The position numbers were made by a program, and so were the translations under genes. Shown piece by piece: positions 32,465 through 40,322 of a stretch of DNA of 64,000 nt. Within the stretch, counting starts at the first letter, position 1, and the number at the start of each line of letters is the position of its first letter. Source of the DNA: Bin87 sp026710825 (lineage in GTDB: Bacteria; Chloroflexota; Dehalococcoidia; Lucifugimonadales; UBA3495); contig OZ247427.1 of assembly GCA_965232815.1 (NCBI GenBank), forward strand, positions 1,674,001 to 1,738,000. Reading direction: 5' to 3'. The notes under the pieces are model-generated. The model was not told the DNA's origin and did no database searches. It worked only from the letters and a program-made list of their open reading frames with translations.

Positions 32465-34474
32465 TTACCTCTGAGGCTCCAGGATGAGGTTGCCGTAGGG
32501 GTCGATTTCGCCGTTCCAGCCGGGGGGTACGACGATGGTGGTGTCGAGTTGCAGCAGGAGGGCGGGGCCGTTGATGCGGTTGCCCGTTTGCAACTGGTCG
32601 CGGTCGTAGAGGGTGGTTTCGACTGGGCCGCCGGCGAAGACGACCTCGGCGGACCCGATGGCGGCGGCGGCTGGATCAGAACCTTGGGACGCGGCCGGTT
32701 CGAGGGCGGGCTTTTCAACGGCCAGTTCCAGCTTGAGGCGCAGGTTGACCACCTCGATGGGCAGGTCGCGGTCAGCGTAACCGAACCGCTGCAGGTGGGC
32801 TTCGTAGAAATCGCCAGATATGGAGTCGGTGAGGTTGCCGGGCGCGTCCAGGGACGGGCAATCCACGGTGAGCTCGAAGGATTGGCCGACGTAACGCACG
32901 TCGAGGAAGCGGCGAGGCGTCATGTCGTCGGCAGGCAGGGACTCGTCGAGCAACTCGGCGCGGGCCAGTTGTTCCATGCCGCGGAACTCGGTGTCGAGGC
33001 GGGCCTGGTCGAGGTCGTCGCCGCGCAGCATCACGGTTCGGGAGTAGTCCTTGACGACGTCGGCGATGGCGACGCCCAGGGCAGACAGGATGCCGGGGTG
33101 CCCGGGCACCAGCACGCGGGGGATGCCCAGCTCGGCGGCAAGTTCGCAGGCGTGCATGGGGCCAGCGCCGCCGAATGGGACCAGGGTGAACTCGCGGGGG
33201 TCGTAGCCGCGTTCGAGGGAGATGGCGCGGATGGCGCGCTCCATGTTGGAGTTGACGACGCGGATGATGCCCAGGGCGGTTTCGGTGGGGGATGCTCCGA
33301 TTCCGTCGGCAACGCCGGACAGGAGGTCCTGCGAGCGCTGGAGGTCAAGGGTCATGCGGCCACCGAGGAAGCCGTCGGGGCGCAGGCGACCGAGGGTGAG
33401 GTTGGCGTCGGTGACGGTGATGCGATCGCCGCGGCCGTAGCAGGCCGGGCCGGGGTCGGCGCCGGCGGACTGGGGTCCGACGACGAGGGCGCCGCCGGCG
33501 TCCACGCGGGCGATGGAGCCGCCGCCGGCGCCGACGGTGTGGATTTCGATCATGGGGACGCTGACGGGGTAGCCGCCGAGGTTGGCGGCGGTGGTCTCCT
33601 TGATGCGCGACGGGCAGAGGGAGACGTCGGTGGAGGTGCCGCCCATGTCCAGGGTGATGATGTCGGGATAGCCGGCCTGGACGCCGGTGTAGAACGCGCC
33701 TACGACCCCGCCGGCGGGTCCGCTGAGGATGGTGCGGACGGGCTGTTCGGCGGCGAGGCTGGCGGTGATGCTGCCGCCGGATGACTGCATGATGCGGAGA
33801 CCGCGACCGAGCACGGATTCCAGTTGGTTGAGGTAGCGGGCCATGATGGGGCCGACGTAGGAGTTGACGACGACGGTACTGGTGCGCTCGTACTCGCGGA
33901 ACTCGGGCAGGATTTTGGACGAGATGGAGATGAACGGGTTGTTGGGCAACTCGGAGAGGCGCTGGGCCAGGGTTTCCTCGTGTATGGGATTGAGGAAGGA
34001 GAAGAGGAAGGAGACGGCGATGCCATCGACTTCGGCGTCTTCAAGGAGGGAGAGCAGGGCATCGACAGATTCGGGTGTGAGGTCGTCGAGGATTGCGCCG
34101 GTGTAGTCGATGCGCTCGGGGAGGCCGAAGCGGAGTTGCCAGGGGGACAGGGGCGTGGGACGCTCCATGGACAGGTCGTAGAGGTCGGCGCGGTTCTGGC
34201 GTCCGATTTCCAGCACGTCCTCGAAGCCCAGAGTGGTGACGAGGGCCGTGCGGCCGCCCTTGCCCTCGAGGAGGGCGTTGGTGGCGACGGTGCTGCCGTG
34301 GATGAAGTCGGTTCCGGCGATGTCGACGCTGGTTTCGCTGATGCCCTGAGTGATGCCCTGAGAGGGGTCGGCGGGAGTGGACGGTAGCTTGTGAACGGAA
34401 AGGCGCCCGTCCTCCAAGATGGCGATGTCGGTGAACGTGCCACCGACATCTATACCTACGATGGTGTTCGGCAT
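32465..34474 (-). CDS. hyuA: Hydantoinase A/oxoprolinase family subunit
   Basis: A 669-residue ATP-binding HyuA subunit. The ASKHA-type phosphate-1 loop is at the start (G-I-D-V-G-G-T-F-T-D-I-A, 7-18). Other signatures are G-S-T-V-A-T-N-A-L-L-E-G-K-G, the G-P-A-G-G-V-V-G-A motif, L-D-M-G-G-T-S-T-D-V-S (near 275) and V-P-F-G-G-A-G-P-M-H-A (near 430). It should pair with HyuB (27752) to hydrolyse a cyclic amide using ATP, but the two genes are 3.1 kb apart instead of adjacent. The coiled-coil gene at 34481 ends 6 bp upstream, so those two are likely co-transcribed. Confidence 0.96.
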   Translation of the reverse strand: MPNTIVGIDVGGTFTDIAILEDGRLSVHKLPSTPADPSQGITQGISETSVDIAGTDFIHGSTVATNALLEGKGGRTALVTTLGFEDVLEIGRQNRADLYDLSMERPTPLSPWQLRFGLPERIDYTGAILDDLTPESVDALLSLLEDAEVDGIAVSFLFSFLNPIHEETLAQRLSELPNNPFISISSKILPEFREYERTSTVVVNSYVGPIMARYLNQLESVLGRGLRIMQSSGGSITASLAAEQPVRTILSGPAGGVVGAFYTGVQAGYPDIITLDMGGTSTDVSLCPSRIKETTAANLGGYPVSVPMIEIHTVGAGGGSIARVDAGGALVVGPQSAGADPGPACYGRGDRITVTDANLTLGRLRPDGFLGGRMTLDLQRSQDLLSGVADGIGASPTETALGIIRVVNSNMERAIRAISLERGYDPREFTLVPFGGAGPMHACELAAELGIPRVLVPGHPGILSALGVAIADVVKDYSRTVMLRGDDLDQARLDTEFRGMEQLARAELLDESLPADDMTPRRFLDVRYVGQSFELTVDCPSLDAPGNLTDSISGDFYEAHLQRFGYADRDLPIEVVNLRLKLELAVEKPALEPAASQGSDPAAAAIGSAEVVFAGGPVETTLYDRDQLQTGNRINGPALLLQLDTTIVVPPGWNGEIDPYGNLILEPQR

Positions 34475-34480
34475 GTGGGG

Positions 34481-35032
34481 TCAGATCTCCGTGGCGTCGC
34501 TGGACGCGTCGGGTGGGGTAAGGCCGGCGGCGAGTTCAAGGCGGCGAACGCGGGCGGCCAGTTCGTTGTTCCGCTCGGCGCGTTCGGAGCGCAGGCGTTC
34601 CAGCTCGGATTCGGCGCGGTGTGCGCGGTGCCGTGCTTCCTCGACCTGTTGCCGGGCTGCCTCGGCCTCTTGCTGGAATCGTTCGGCCTGCAGGCGGAAC
34701 TGTTCCGCCTCTTTGCGGAATTGCTCAGCGTCCCGCTGCGCTTTTGCAGCTTTCTGTTCAGACTCTTTGGCTGATGCTTCAGCTTTCTGGGCGCGATCAT
34801 CGCGCAATATTCCTAACACCAAGGCAAAACCTCCTAACCCGTTGCCTGCGATGGCGACAGCCAACTGTGCCACGCCTGCGGCCATGCTGTGCTGGATCGC
34901 CAGCCAAGCGAACACCGCCGCGACCAACAAAGCGTGGTATAGGCGGCGAAGGCCATTATATACAATCGGTTTCTCAGGTTCATTGCGTATCGTCAGTGAC
35001 TGCCTGGCTGGCACGTAGCATGGTCGCGTCAT
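34481..35032 (-). CDS. Membrane-anchored coiled-coil hypothetical protein
   Basis: A 183-residue protein. The N-terminus has two hydrophobic stretches (A-L-L-V-A-A-V-F-A-W-L-A-I and V-A-I-A-G-N-G-L-G-G-F-A-L-V-L-G-I-L, near 34-46 and 58-75). These are followed by a continuous charged coiled coil from about residue 80 to 165 rich in A, E, Q, K and R. Within it K-E-A-E-Q-F-R and L-Q-A-E-R-F-Q-Q-E-A-E repeat at about heptad spacing. No enzymatic motif is seen. It may organise a membrane complex; the link to the adjacent hyuA is positional only. Confidence 0.7.
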   Translation of the reverse strand: MTRPCYVPARQSLTIRNEPEKPIVYNGLRRLYHALLVAAVFAWLAIQHSMAAGVAQLAVAIAGNGLGGFALVLGILRDDRAQKAEASAKESEQKAAKAQRDAEQFRKEAEQFRLQAERFQQEAEAARQQVEEARHRAHRAESELERLRSERAERNNELAARVRRLELAAGLTPPDASSDATEI

Positions 35033-35084
35033 TATCCGGTACGGACGGCCTCCGCGCTACGTCACGGTGTCAGCGTGTGGGACA

Positions 35085-35117
35085 ACAAAAACCCGGGGAG
35101 CAGGCGCTCCCCGGGTT
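35085..35117 (-). terminator. Terminator after the first tiny membrane-protein gene
   Basis: Perfect 12-bp stem AACCCGGGGAGC (35090-35101) with GCTCCCCGGGTT (35106-35117), 4-nt loop, T-tract on the minus strand (CAACAAAAA on plus). Confidence 0.85.
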
Positions 35118-35141
35118 GATTTCTTGCAGAGGTTTTGGAGG

Positions 35142-35303
35142 TTAGTCGGCGGGCGACGGGGCCGGTTGGGCGTTCGCGTCCTCGTGTCGCATGGGCGCGG
35201 CGGCGGTGTTTTCGTTTTCCTTGCGGCGGATGAAGAACCGGGGAACGATCACCCAGAGCGCGAAGAGTCCTACGAAAGCGGCAGCGGCGGCGATGGGAAG
35301 CAT
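35142..35303 (-). CDS. Tiny single-span membrane protein, paralog 1
   Basis: A 53-residue protein: M-L-P-I-A-A-A-A-A-F-V-G-L-F-A-L-W-V-I-V (membrane span, 1-20), then P-R-F-F-I-R-R-K and a polar proline/alanine tail ending P-S-P-A-D. It is clearly homologous to the next gene upstream (35487-35636): A-A-F-V-G-L-F-A-L-W-V-I-V-P-R-F is identical at the protein level. GGAGACACACTGAA provides the ribosome-binding site. It has its own phased operator array (35365-35413) and terminator, so each paralog is a complete transcription unit. I do not recognise the family; function unknown. Confidence 0.78.
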   Translation of the reverse strand: MLPIAAAAAFVGLFALWVIVPRFFIRRKENENTAAAPMRHEDANAQPAPSPAD

Positions 35304-35364
35304 TTCAGTGTGTCTCCGTCGGAATCAGGTTAGTTAGTCAGTGGCCGCAGTATGGCCCGAGATT

Positions 35365-35413
35365 GTTGCGCGCGTTTTTCGGCGATGTAACGACTGTGTA
35401 ACCGGCGTGCTAC
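35365..35413 (-). promoter_or_regulatory. 11-bp-phased GTAAC-like operator array, paralog 1
   Basis: On the gene strand the half-sites GTAGC, GTTAC, GTTAC, GAAAA and GCAAC follow each other every 11 bp (5-bp site plus 6-bp spacer). The array ends 62 bp upstream of the start codon. The layout matches tandem OmpR-family binding sites such as actinobacterial GlnR boxes (GTnAC-n6-GnAAC). Confidence 0.6.
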
Positions 35414-35432
35414 GGCCAGATTAACCGGCAAC

Positions 35433-35461
35433 AAAAAGGACCCGGGGTATCCCCCAGGCCC
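35433..35461 (-). terminator. Terminator after the second tiny membrane-protein gene
   Basis: Imperfect stem GGACCCGGGG / CCCCAGGCCC with the same CAACAAAAA flank (T-tract on minus) as the terminator at 35085. It is evidently a duplicated terminator that has diverged. Confidence 0.75.
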
Positions 35462-35486
35462 AAGGTTAGTGAGGAGATGGGGGCAG

Positions 35487-35636
35487 TTAATCAGCGGCCT
35501 GCGGGGCGAAATCTTCCTGAGGGGCCATAGCCATGGGGGTGGCCTCGTTGTTGTGGCGGCGCAGGATGAACCGGGGCACGATGACCCAGAGGGCGAACAA
35601 TCCAACGAAGGCGGCACCGGCGGCGATGGCAAGCAT
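35487..35636 (-). CDS. Tiny single-span membrane protein, paralog 2
   Basis: A 49-residue protein: M-L-A-I-A-A-G-A-A-F-V-G-L-F-A-L-W-V-I-V membrane span, then P-R-F-I-L-R-R-H-N-N and an acidic tail (P-Q-E-D-F-A-P-Q-A-A-D). Tandem duplicate of 35142-35303, sharing the span, the start context (ACTGAAATGCTT), terminator and upstream operator array. The span is more conserved than the tail. Conservation of expression signals in both copies suggests both are used. No known function. Confidence 0.78.
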   Translation of the reverse strand: MLAIAAGAAFVGLFALWVIVPRFILRRHNNEATPMAMAPQEDFAPQAAD

Positions 35637-35704
35637 TTCAGTCTGTCTCCAAGTGAGTTTGGGCGTTTCTGCCCGTTTCGATGTGAACAGTATGCCGGCC
35701 TGGT

Positions 35705-35753
35705 GTTACGCGGGTTTTGCGCGAATGTTACGTCTGTGTAACAAACCGGCGAC
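35705..35753 (-). promoter_or_regulatory. 11-bp-phased GTAAC-like operator array, paralog 2
   Basis: On the gene strand GTCGC, GTTAC, GTAAC, GCAAA and GTAAC recur every 11 bp, ending 69 bp before the start codon. Position and half-site order parallel the array of paralog 1. Confidence 0.6.
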
Positions 35754-35792
35754 TTTGGAAAATTCAGACGCAAGTATTCCGGAGGGGTCGAA

Positions 35793-36845
35793 TCAAACCC
35801 TGGATTCCACGCCGATCCACCAGTGTTTACCCTTGCCGCGCCGCTTGCGCTCGTAGCCGCGGGCCCGGAGTTCCAGGCCGAACTTGCGCTGGCTGTGGGC
35901 GAGATAGCCGTTGTCGAGGCACCAATTGGCGTAGGACGTGTAGAGGTCGCCGGCCAGGGTCATGGCGCGGGCTCCGGTGGAGCAGGCGTTGGCGACGAAG
36001 TCGTCGATGGGGCCCATTTCGCTGGCCTGGGAGGCCACCGAGATGCGTGGCTCCGGAGGACCGTCGGGGGCGATCCAGCCGGCCGGGGCGTCGCTTTCGA
36101 TGCTTTCATCCAACGGTCTGGTCGGACGCAGCCGACCGGACCCGCTGCCGTAGCCGCTGACATCGCTGATGGGGCTGGCCGATGGGATTTCATGCGACAA
36201 GCGTTCCGCGAGAAGCCCCAGCAACCCGTAGTTGCCAGATGATGCCTGCGACGCGACGGAAATGTCGATGCCGTCCAGACAGTATGAAATGAACAGAGAC
36301 AGGTCGAGGTAACGCGCCAGACTGCCGAAGTGCCCCCAACGGATTTCCTCGCCGTGCAGGTTCTGCGCATCCAGGGCGAAGTCCATACCGGGGATGGCGT
36401 AGGTTTGGCGGAACTCCGGGGGTATGCGCCAGGTGGGGGCCATGAGGTCGAGCGCGACACTCTGGGCGATCAGGTAGGCGGCGGCGCGGGCATTCCAGAG
36501 ATCGACGCCGGGTTGGTCGGCGGCCGGTGGGGGCAGGTGTGAAACAGGGCCGAACACGGTTTCGGCCTCGCGTTGCGTCTGCATCGCCAGAAAGGCGAAT
36601 GCGCCGCGGACCTGATTGCCGGTGGTGCGCAGCAGGGACCGGTAGTCCGTCACCTGCAGCGGGAGGCTGGAGTCGAATACTTGGCCGGTTTCGCGCTGAA
36701 ATTCCGGGCTACCGGGAATCAGCGTGGCTGTGATGAATCCCCGGTGGGATGCCGCATAAACGGCCATCGCGAGGCACAGATTTTCACGAGCCAGCCGGAC
36801 CCGTCCGCCTGGCGTGAGGCCCGTATTTTCGGGAGATGATGACAC
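35793..36845 (-). CDS. Unknown protein with a phage/plasmid primase-like C-terminal tail
   Basis: About 350 residues from a GTG at 36845; the open frame extends further upstream, but through a palindromic repeat and the reverse of the dehydrogenase gene, so that part is not coding. The C-terminal 55 residues (A-G-D-L-Y-T-S-Y-A-N-W-C-L-D-N-G-Y then S-Q-R-K-F-G-L-E-L-R-A-R-G-Y-E-R) strongly resemble the winged-helix tail of P4/D5-type phage primase-helicases. No primase or helicase motifs precede it. The first 250 residues (helical, W- and Y-containing) are unrecognised. It may be a DNA-binding remnant of an integrated element. Start uncertain. Confidence 0.6.
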   Translation of the reverse strand: MSSSPENTGLTPGGRVRLARENLCLAMAVYAASHRGFITATLIPGSPEFQRETGQVFDSSLPLQVTDYRSLLRTTGNQVRGAFAFLAMQTQREAETVFGPVSHLPPPAADQPGVDLWNARAAAYLIAQSVALDLMAPTWRIPPEFRQTYAIPGMDFALDAQNLHGEEIRWGHFGSLARYLDLSLFISYCLDGIDISVASQASSGNYGLLGLLAERLSHEIPSASPISDVSGYGSGSGRLRPTRPLDESIESDAPAGWIAPDGPPEPRISVASQASEMGPIDDFVANACSTGARAMTLAGDLYTSYANWCLDNGYLAHSQRKFGLELRARGYERKRRGKGKHWWIGVESRV

Positions 36846-36878
36846 GGTAGATTGGATGCCGATGGGCGCCGATATGGG

Positions 36879-36904
36879 TAGGGGCGAATGATTATTCGCC
36901 CCCA
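36879..36904. repeat. GGGGCGAAT palindrome
   Basis: Core GGGGCGAATGATTATTCGCCCC (36881-36902), between the alcohol dehydrogenase stop and the start of the primase-tail protein. Confidence 0.8.
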
Positions 36905-36940
36905 AGGTGTGATGGCAATTGCCACATGATGCCGGGTGGA

Positions 36941-37912
36941 CTAGGTGTTGATGTCCATGATCACCTTGATGACATTGTCGTCGCGCTGTTCGTACATGTC
37001 GTAGGCGTTCTGGATTTCCGAGAAGCCGACACGATGGGTGATCAGTTCGGCGGGGTCGGCCCACCCACGGGTGCGGAGGTCCACCATGTCCTGGATCTGG
37101 CTGATGGGGTCGCTGCTGCGAGCGCCGGTGGTGGGGATGATGCGCGGCTGCTTGTCCATCCAGAGGTTGTGCTCGATGGGCACCATGTGGTCGGTCTGGA
37201 TGCCGAAGATGATGACCTGGCCGAACTGGCGGACGTGGCGGAAGCACTCGTTCAACGAGTCAGGGTATCCGGCGGCTTCGACGCACACGTCGGGTCCGGC
37301 GCCCCTGGTGATTTCCATGACGGCTTCGTGGACGTCCTGCTTGTCGGGGTTGATGCGATGGGTGGAGCCCATCTGCTTGGACTTTTCGAGGCGGTAGTCC
37401 AGCGGGTCAACGACGATGACGTTGCGTGCGCCCATGCGGGACAGGATCATGGTGAAGCTGAGGCCGATGCTGCCCTGGCCGAAGATGAGGATGTTCTGCT
37501 GCAGCGGGCTGCCCATCTGGCGGCAGGAATAGAGAACGGTGCCGGGGGGCTGGCACATGACCCATTCGTCGAGGCCGCCGTAATCGGGCAGGAGCGCCAT
37601 GCGGCCCGGTTCCGAAAGCACGTAGTCGCACAGGCCGCCGGTGCCGGAATAGGGAATCACGATGACGCGCTGGCCCTCACGGAACTCGTCGGTCTTGCTG
37701 TCGACAATGACGCCGGCCAATTCGTGCGCGCCCTTGCAGGGGGCCATGGGGTATTCGGACTCGTCGAGAATCGGCCCGTAGGTGTGGCGGATGTCGGAAC
37801 CGCACACGCTGACGGATTCCATCTTGACGAGGACCTGACCGTCGTTGGGGGACGGCGTGTCAATTTCGGTGAATTCCCAGCGCTTGGGGGCGACCAGTTG
37901 GGCTGCTTTCAT
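36941..37912 (-). CDS. Zinc-type alcohol dehydrogenase-like protein (MDR family)
   Basis: A 323-residue medium-chain dehydrogenase/reductase. The catalytic zinc region reads V-S-V-C-G-S-D-I-R-H (near 34-43) and K-G-A-H-E-L-A-G-V (H-E pair, near 60). The Rossmann loop is I-F-G-Q-G-S-I-G-L (near 142) and A-R-N-V-I-V-V-D-P gives the NAD-type acidic residue. The four-cysteine structural zinc lobe seen in many alcohol dehydrogenases is absent, and the protein is slightly short. Substrate unknown; a sugar alcohol or secondary alcohol is likely for this group. Confidence 0.9.
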   Translation of the reverse strand: MKAAQLVAPKRWEFTEIDTPSPNDGQVLVKMESVSVCGSDIRHTYGPILDESEYPMAPCKGAHELAGVIVDSKTDEFREGQRVIVIPYSGTGGLCDYVLSEPGRMALLPDYGGLDEWVMCQPPGTVLYSCRQMGSPLQQNILIFGQGSIGLSFTMILSRMGARNVIVVDPLDYRLEKSKQMGSTHRINPDKQDVHEAVMEITRGAGPDVCVEAAGYPDSLNECFRHVRQFGQVIIFGIQTDHMVPIEHNLWMDKQPRIIPTTGARSSDPISQIQDMVDLRTRGWADPAELITHRVGFSEIQNAYDMYEQRDDNVIKVIMDINT

Positions 37913-38001
37913 GTGAGGGCTGCTCCTTTGAACAGGGTATGGTTAAAGGTTGAATAACGGGGCAATCATAGTATGCCGTAATGGTTCGGGCAACCCGGGG
38001 G

Positions 38002-38607
38002 TTATTCGTCCCGTGGCGGGCGACGGCGGTGGTGGAATAGGTCGGCCAGGGGGATTGAGAGGCCGGGCAGGAGCGGCGTGGTGAGGGCGTCGGCGGCCGT
38101 CAGCGTGGGATGCTCGGTGTACTCGTTGCCCTGTAGTTCCAAGGGGAGGACAGTGTCGTTGTGAGGGTCGAATATCCAGTACTCGCGGACGCCGGCCTCG
38201 GCGTAGAGCTGGCGTTTTCGGACGAGGTCGCGGCTGCGGTCGGTGGAGAGGATTTCCACGACGATGTCGGGGATATTGCCTGCGGAGCTGATGTCCGAAT
38301 CGTCACCGGGAGATCTGACGAAAATGGACAGGTCTGGTATCAGAATGCGGCCGGATTCCCGCGATATGATGATAACCAGCTTGGTGTATACCTCAGCCGG
38401 AGGATCATCGAAGTTGTTCAAGTATCTGACAAAGAACGATCCCAGGTGGAGGGCAAGGAATTGGTGGCCACGGCGCGGTCTCGGCATAAAGTACAGTGCT
38501 CCGTCGTCGAGTTCCAGCCAACGGTATTCGTCGATATCCGGCAGTTCCAGGTACTCGGCGGCGGACATGTGGGTCCCGGTGCGGAGTTTGGGTTTGGAGG
38601 TGGTCAT
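38002..38607 (-). CDS. Uma2 family endonuclease-fold protein, copy 1
   Basis: A 201-residue Uma2 (DUF820) protein, a PD-(D/E)XK-fold family abundant in cyanobacteria and Chloroflexi. It has I-P-D-I-V-V-E-I-L-S-T-D (acidic pair), R-K-R-Q-L-Y-A-E-A-G-V-R-E-Y-W-I-F-D-P. The first 13 residues (M-T-T-S-K-P-K-L-R-T-G-T) and the last about 65 are nearly identical to copy 2 directly upstream, while the middle differs strongly. The genes are 18 bp apart. Function of Uma2 proteins is unproven. Confidence 0.92.
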   Translation of the reverse strand: MTTSKPKLRTGTHMSAAEYLELPDIDEYRWLELDDGALYFMPRPRRGHQFLALHLGSFFVRYLNNFDDPPAEVYTKLVIIISRESGRILIPDLSIFVRSPGDDSDISSAGNIPDIVVEILSTDRSRDLVRKRQLYAEAGVREYWIFDPHNDTVLPLELQGNEYTEHPTLTAADALTTPLLPGLSIPLADLFHHRRRPPRDE

Positions 38608-38625
38608 GGCGCGTCCTCCGGAGGG

Positions 38626-39225
38626 TTATTCATCCCTGGGCGGCCGACGACGGTGTTGAAAGATGTCGGCCAGTGGGATTGAGAGGCCGGGCAGCAGCGG
38701 CGTGGTGAGGGTGTCGGCGGCGGTCAGGGTGGGACGCTCGGTGTACTCGCCGTCTCGCAGTTCCAAAGGGAGGACGGTGTCGTTGTGAGGGTCGAAAATC
38801 CAGTATTCGCGGACGCCGGATTCGGAATATATCCGCCTCTTGAACACCAAATCATGATTGCGATCCGTTGACAGGATTTCCACCACAATGTCGGGGACGC
38901 CCTCCACCCAGCGGACGCCGCCGATGTCGTCGCGACCGGCGAGGATCACCACCAGATCGGGCTCTACGGCGCGCTGCAGTTCTTCCGACAGGATGGTGGT
39001 TATGTCGTGATGCACTTCGTACGGGGGAACGTCGAAGTCATCCAGAAATGCCTCAAAACGTATCCCGATGTGCATCATTAAAAACTGGTGGTCTTTCGTT
39101 GGTGTGCTCATAAGGTAGAGGACACCGTCAAACAGCTCCAGTCTCTCGTCGGTTTCGCCGAGGGCGAGGAATTCGTCGAGGGACATGCGGGTCCCGGTGC
39201 GGAGTTTGGGTTTGGAGGTGGTCAT
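38626..39225 (-). CDS. Uma2 family endonuclease-fold protein, copy 2
   Basis: A 199-residue Uma2 protein, tandem partner of 38002-38607. It carries V-P-D-I-V-V-E-I-L-S-T-D-R-N-H-D-L-V and Y-S-E-S-G-V-R-E-Y-W-I-F-D-P. Between about residues 15 and 105 it shares little with copy 1 beyond family-level features, yet both ends match almost exactly. This pattern suggests gene conversion between the ends or domain swapping in the centre. AGGTCACC lies before ATG 39225 as a ribosome-binding site. Confidence 0.92.
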   Translation of the reverse strand: MTTSKPKLRTGTRMSLDEFLALGETDERLELFDGVLYLMSTPTKDHQFLMMHIGIRFEAFLDDFDVPPYEVHHDITTILSEELQRAVEPDLVVILAGRDDIGGVRWVEGVPDIVVEILSTDRNHDLVFKRRIYSESGVREYWIFDPHNDTVLPLELRDGEYTERPTLTAADTLTTPLLPGLSIPLADIFQHRRRPPRDE

Positions 39226-39244
39226 GGTGACCTCCCGGGATCCT

Positions 39245-40186
39245 CTACTTGCTGCCCAGTGGACCGTGGAAGCGGGGCAGGATTTCCTCTCCGGCCTGCT
39301 CCAACTGCTCCATTGATTCGGTGCCGGCGCACAGCGGGCGGATCACGAACTTGAAGCCGCCGGCGTCGATGTAGTCCTGGATGAAGTCGCTGATCTGCTC
39401 GGAGGTGCCGACGGCGGAGTACTCAGTGAAATGAGCGTCGGGGCGCTGGCGGGTTACGAATGCTTCTGATTTGGCCTCGCCGTCCTTCTGGTCGTCGCAG
39501 ATGTAGTAGCCGATGAGGACGCCGACGTGGTCTTCCTCGATCTCACGGTCGTACTGCTGGGCGGTCTCGAAGACGATTTCGCGACCGGAGCGGACTTCCT
39601 CAGGCGTGGCGCTGGAGACGAGCCATCCATCGCCTACACGGCCGACGCGCCGGGCCGCTGCAGGGCTGCGTCCTCCGATCCACACCGGCGGCGAAGGCTT
39701 GAGGAAGGTACGCGGTGTTACCGAAACGTTGTGGGTGGTGAAGAAATCTCCCTCGTGGGTGACGTCTTCCTCTTCCCATAGGCGGCGCATCAGGGCGATG
39801 GCTTCGTCGGTGCGACGGGCGCGGTCGGCCTTGGGCACGCCGCAGGCCTCGTACTCGTCGGGGTCCTCCTGACCCAGGCCGACGGCGGGGAAGAACCGGC
39901 CCTGCGAGAGCCAGTCCAGCGTGGCGACCTGCTTGGCGAGGACGACCGGGTTGCGCAGCGGGAGGGCCAGGACGCTGGTGCCGAACTTGAGACGGTCGGA
40001 ATAGCCGGCGACCAGGGACAGGGCGACCATGGGCTCGAGGCTGAACCGGTCGCTGCAAATGCGGTCGCTGAGCCAGATGGAGTCGTATTCGTACCGGTCG
40101 CCCAGTTCCACCAGGGTGCGGAGGAAGTTGGGGTCGTCGCCTCCCTGTCCGAATGCGCCGGGGACGTAGCCGATGGCAACGCTCAT
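39245..40186 (-). CDS. LLM-class flavin-dependent oxidoreductase
   Basis: A 313-residue luciferase-like TIM-barrel oxidoreductase. It has G-D-R-Y-E-Y-D-S-I-W-L-S-D-R (31-44), L-K-F-G-T-S-V-L-A-L-P-L-R-N-P-V-V-L-A-K, L-S-Q-G-R-F-F-P-A-V-G-L-G (near 94-106) and P-P-V-W-I-G-G-R-S-P-A-A. The pattern fits F420- or FMN-dependent members that act on small organics. It is upstream of the two Uma2 genes on the same strand with 19 bp between, so may be co-transcribed with them. It is distinct from the LLM protein at 20232. Confidence 0.92.
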   Translation of the reverse strand: MSVAIGYVPGAFGQGGDDPNFLRTLVELGDRYEYDSIWLSDRICSDRFSLEPMVALSLVAGYSDRLKFGTSVLALPLRNPVVLAKQVATLDWLSQGRFFPAVGLGQEDPDEYEACGVPKADRARRTDEAIALMRRLWEEEDVTHEGDFFTTHNVSVTPRTFLKPSPPVWIGGRSPAAARRVGRVGDGWLVSSATPEEVRSGREIVFETAQQYDREIEEDHVGVLIGYYICDDQKDGEAKSEAFVTRQRPDAHFTEYSAVGTSEQISDFIQDYIDAGGFKFVIRPLCAGTESMEQLEQAGEEILPRFHGPLGSK

Positions 40187-40259
40187 GATGGTTGTCCTCC
40201 TGGGTGGAATGGGCGGGTTAGTTGTTCAAGGGAAGTGGATCCTGTGGCCGTATTGTAGC

Positions 40260-40300
40260 AAAAGGCGGCCTGCCCCGATTTTGGGTCGGGAAGGCCGCCT
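40260..40300 (-). terminator. Intrinsic terminator after the epimerase/dehydratase gene
   Basis: Stem AGGCGGCCT (40263-40271) with AGGCCGCCT (40292-40300), an inner CCCGA/TCGGG helix and a minus-strand TTTTGC tail. Confidence 0.82.
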
Positions 40301-40322
40301 GTCCGGTGTTGCACGGGTGGAA

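Noticed and set aside
35793..37247. Longer start (37247) for the primase-tail protein
   Set aside because: The added 134 residues translate the reverse of the alcohol dehydrogenase and a palindromic repeat (H- and P-rich nonsense).
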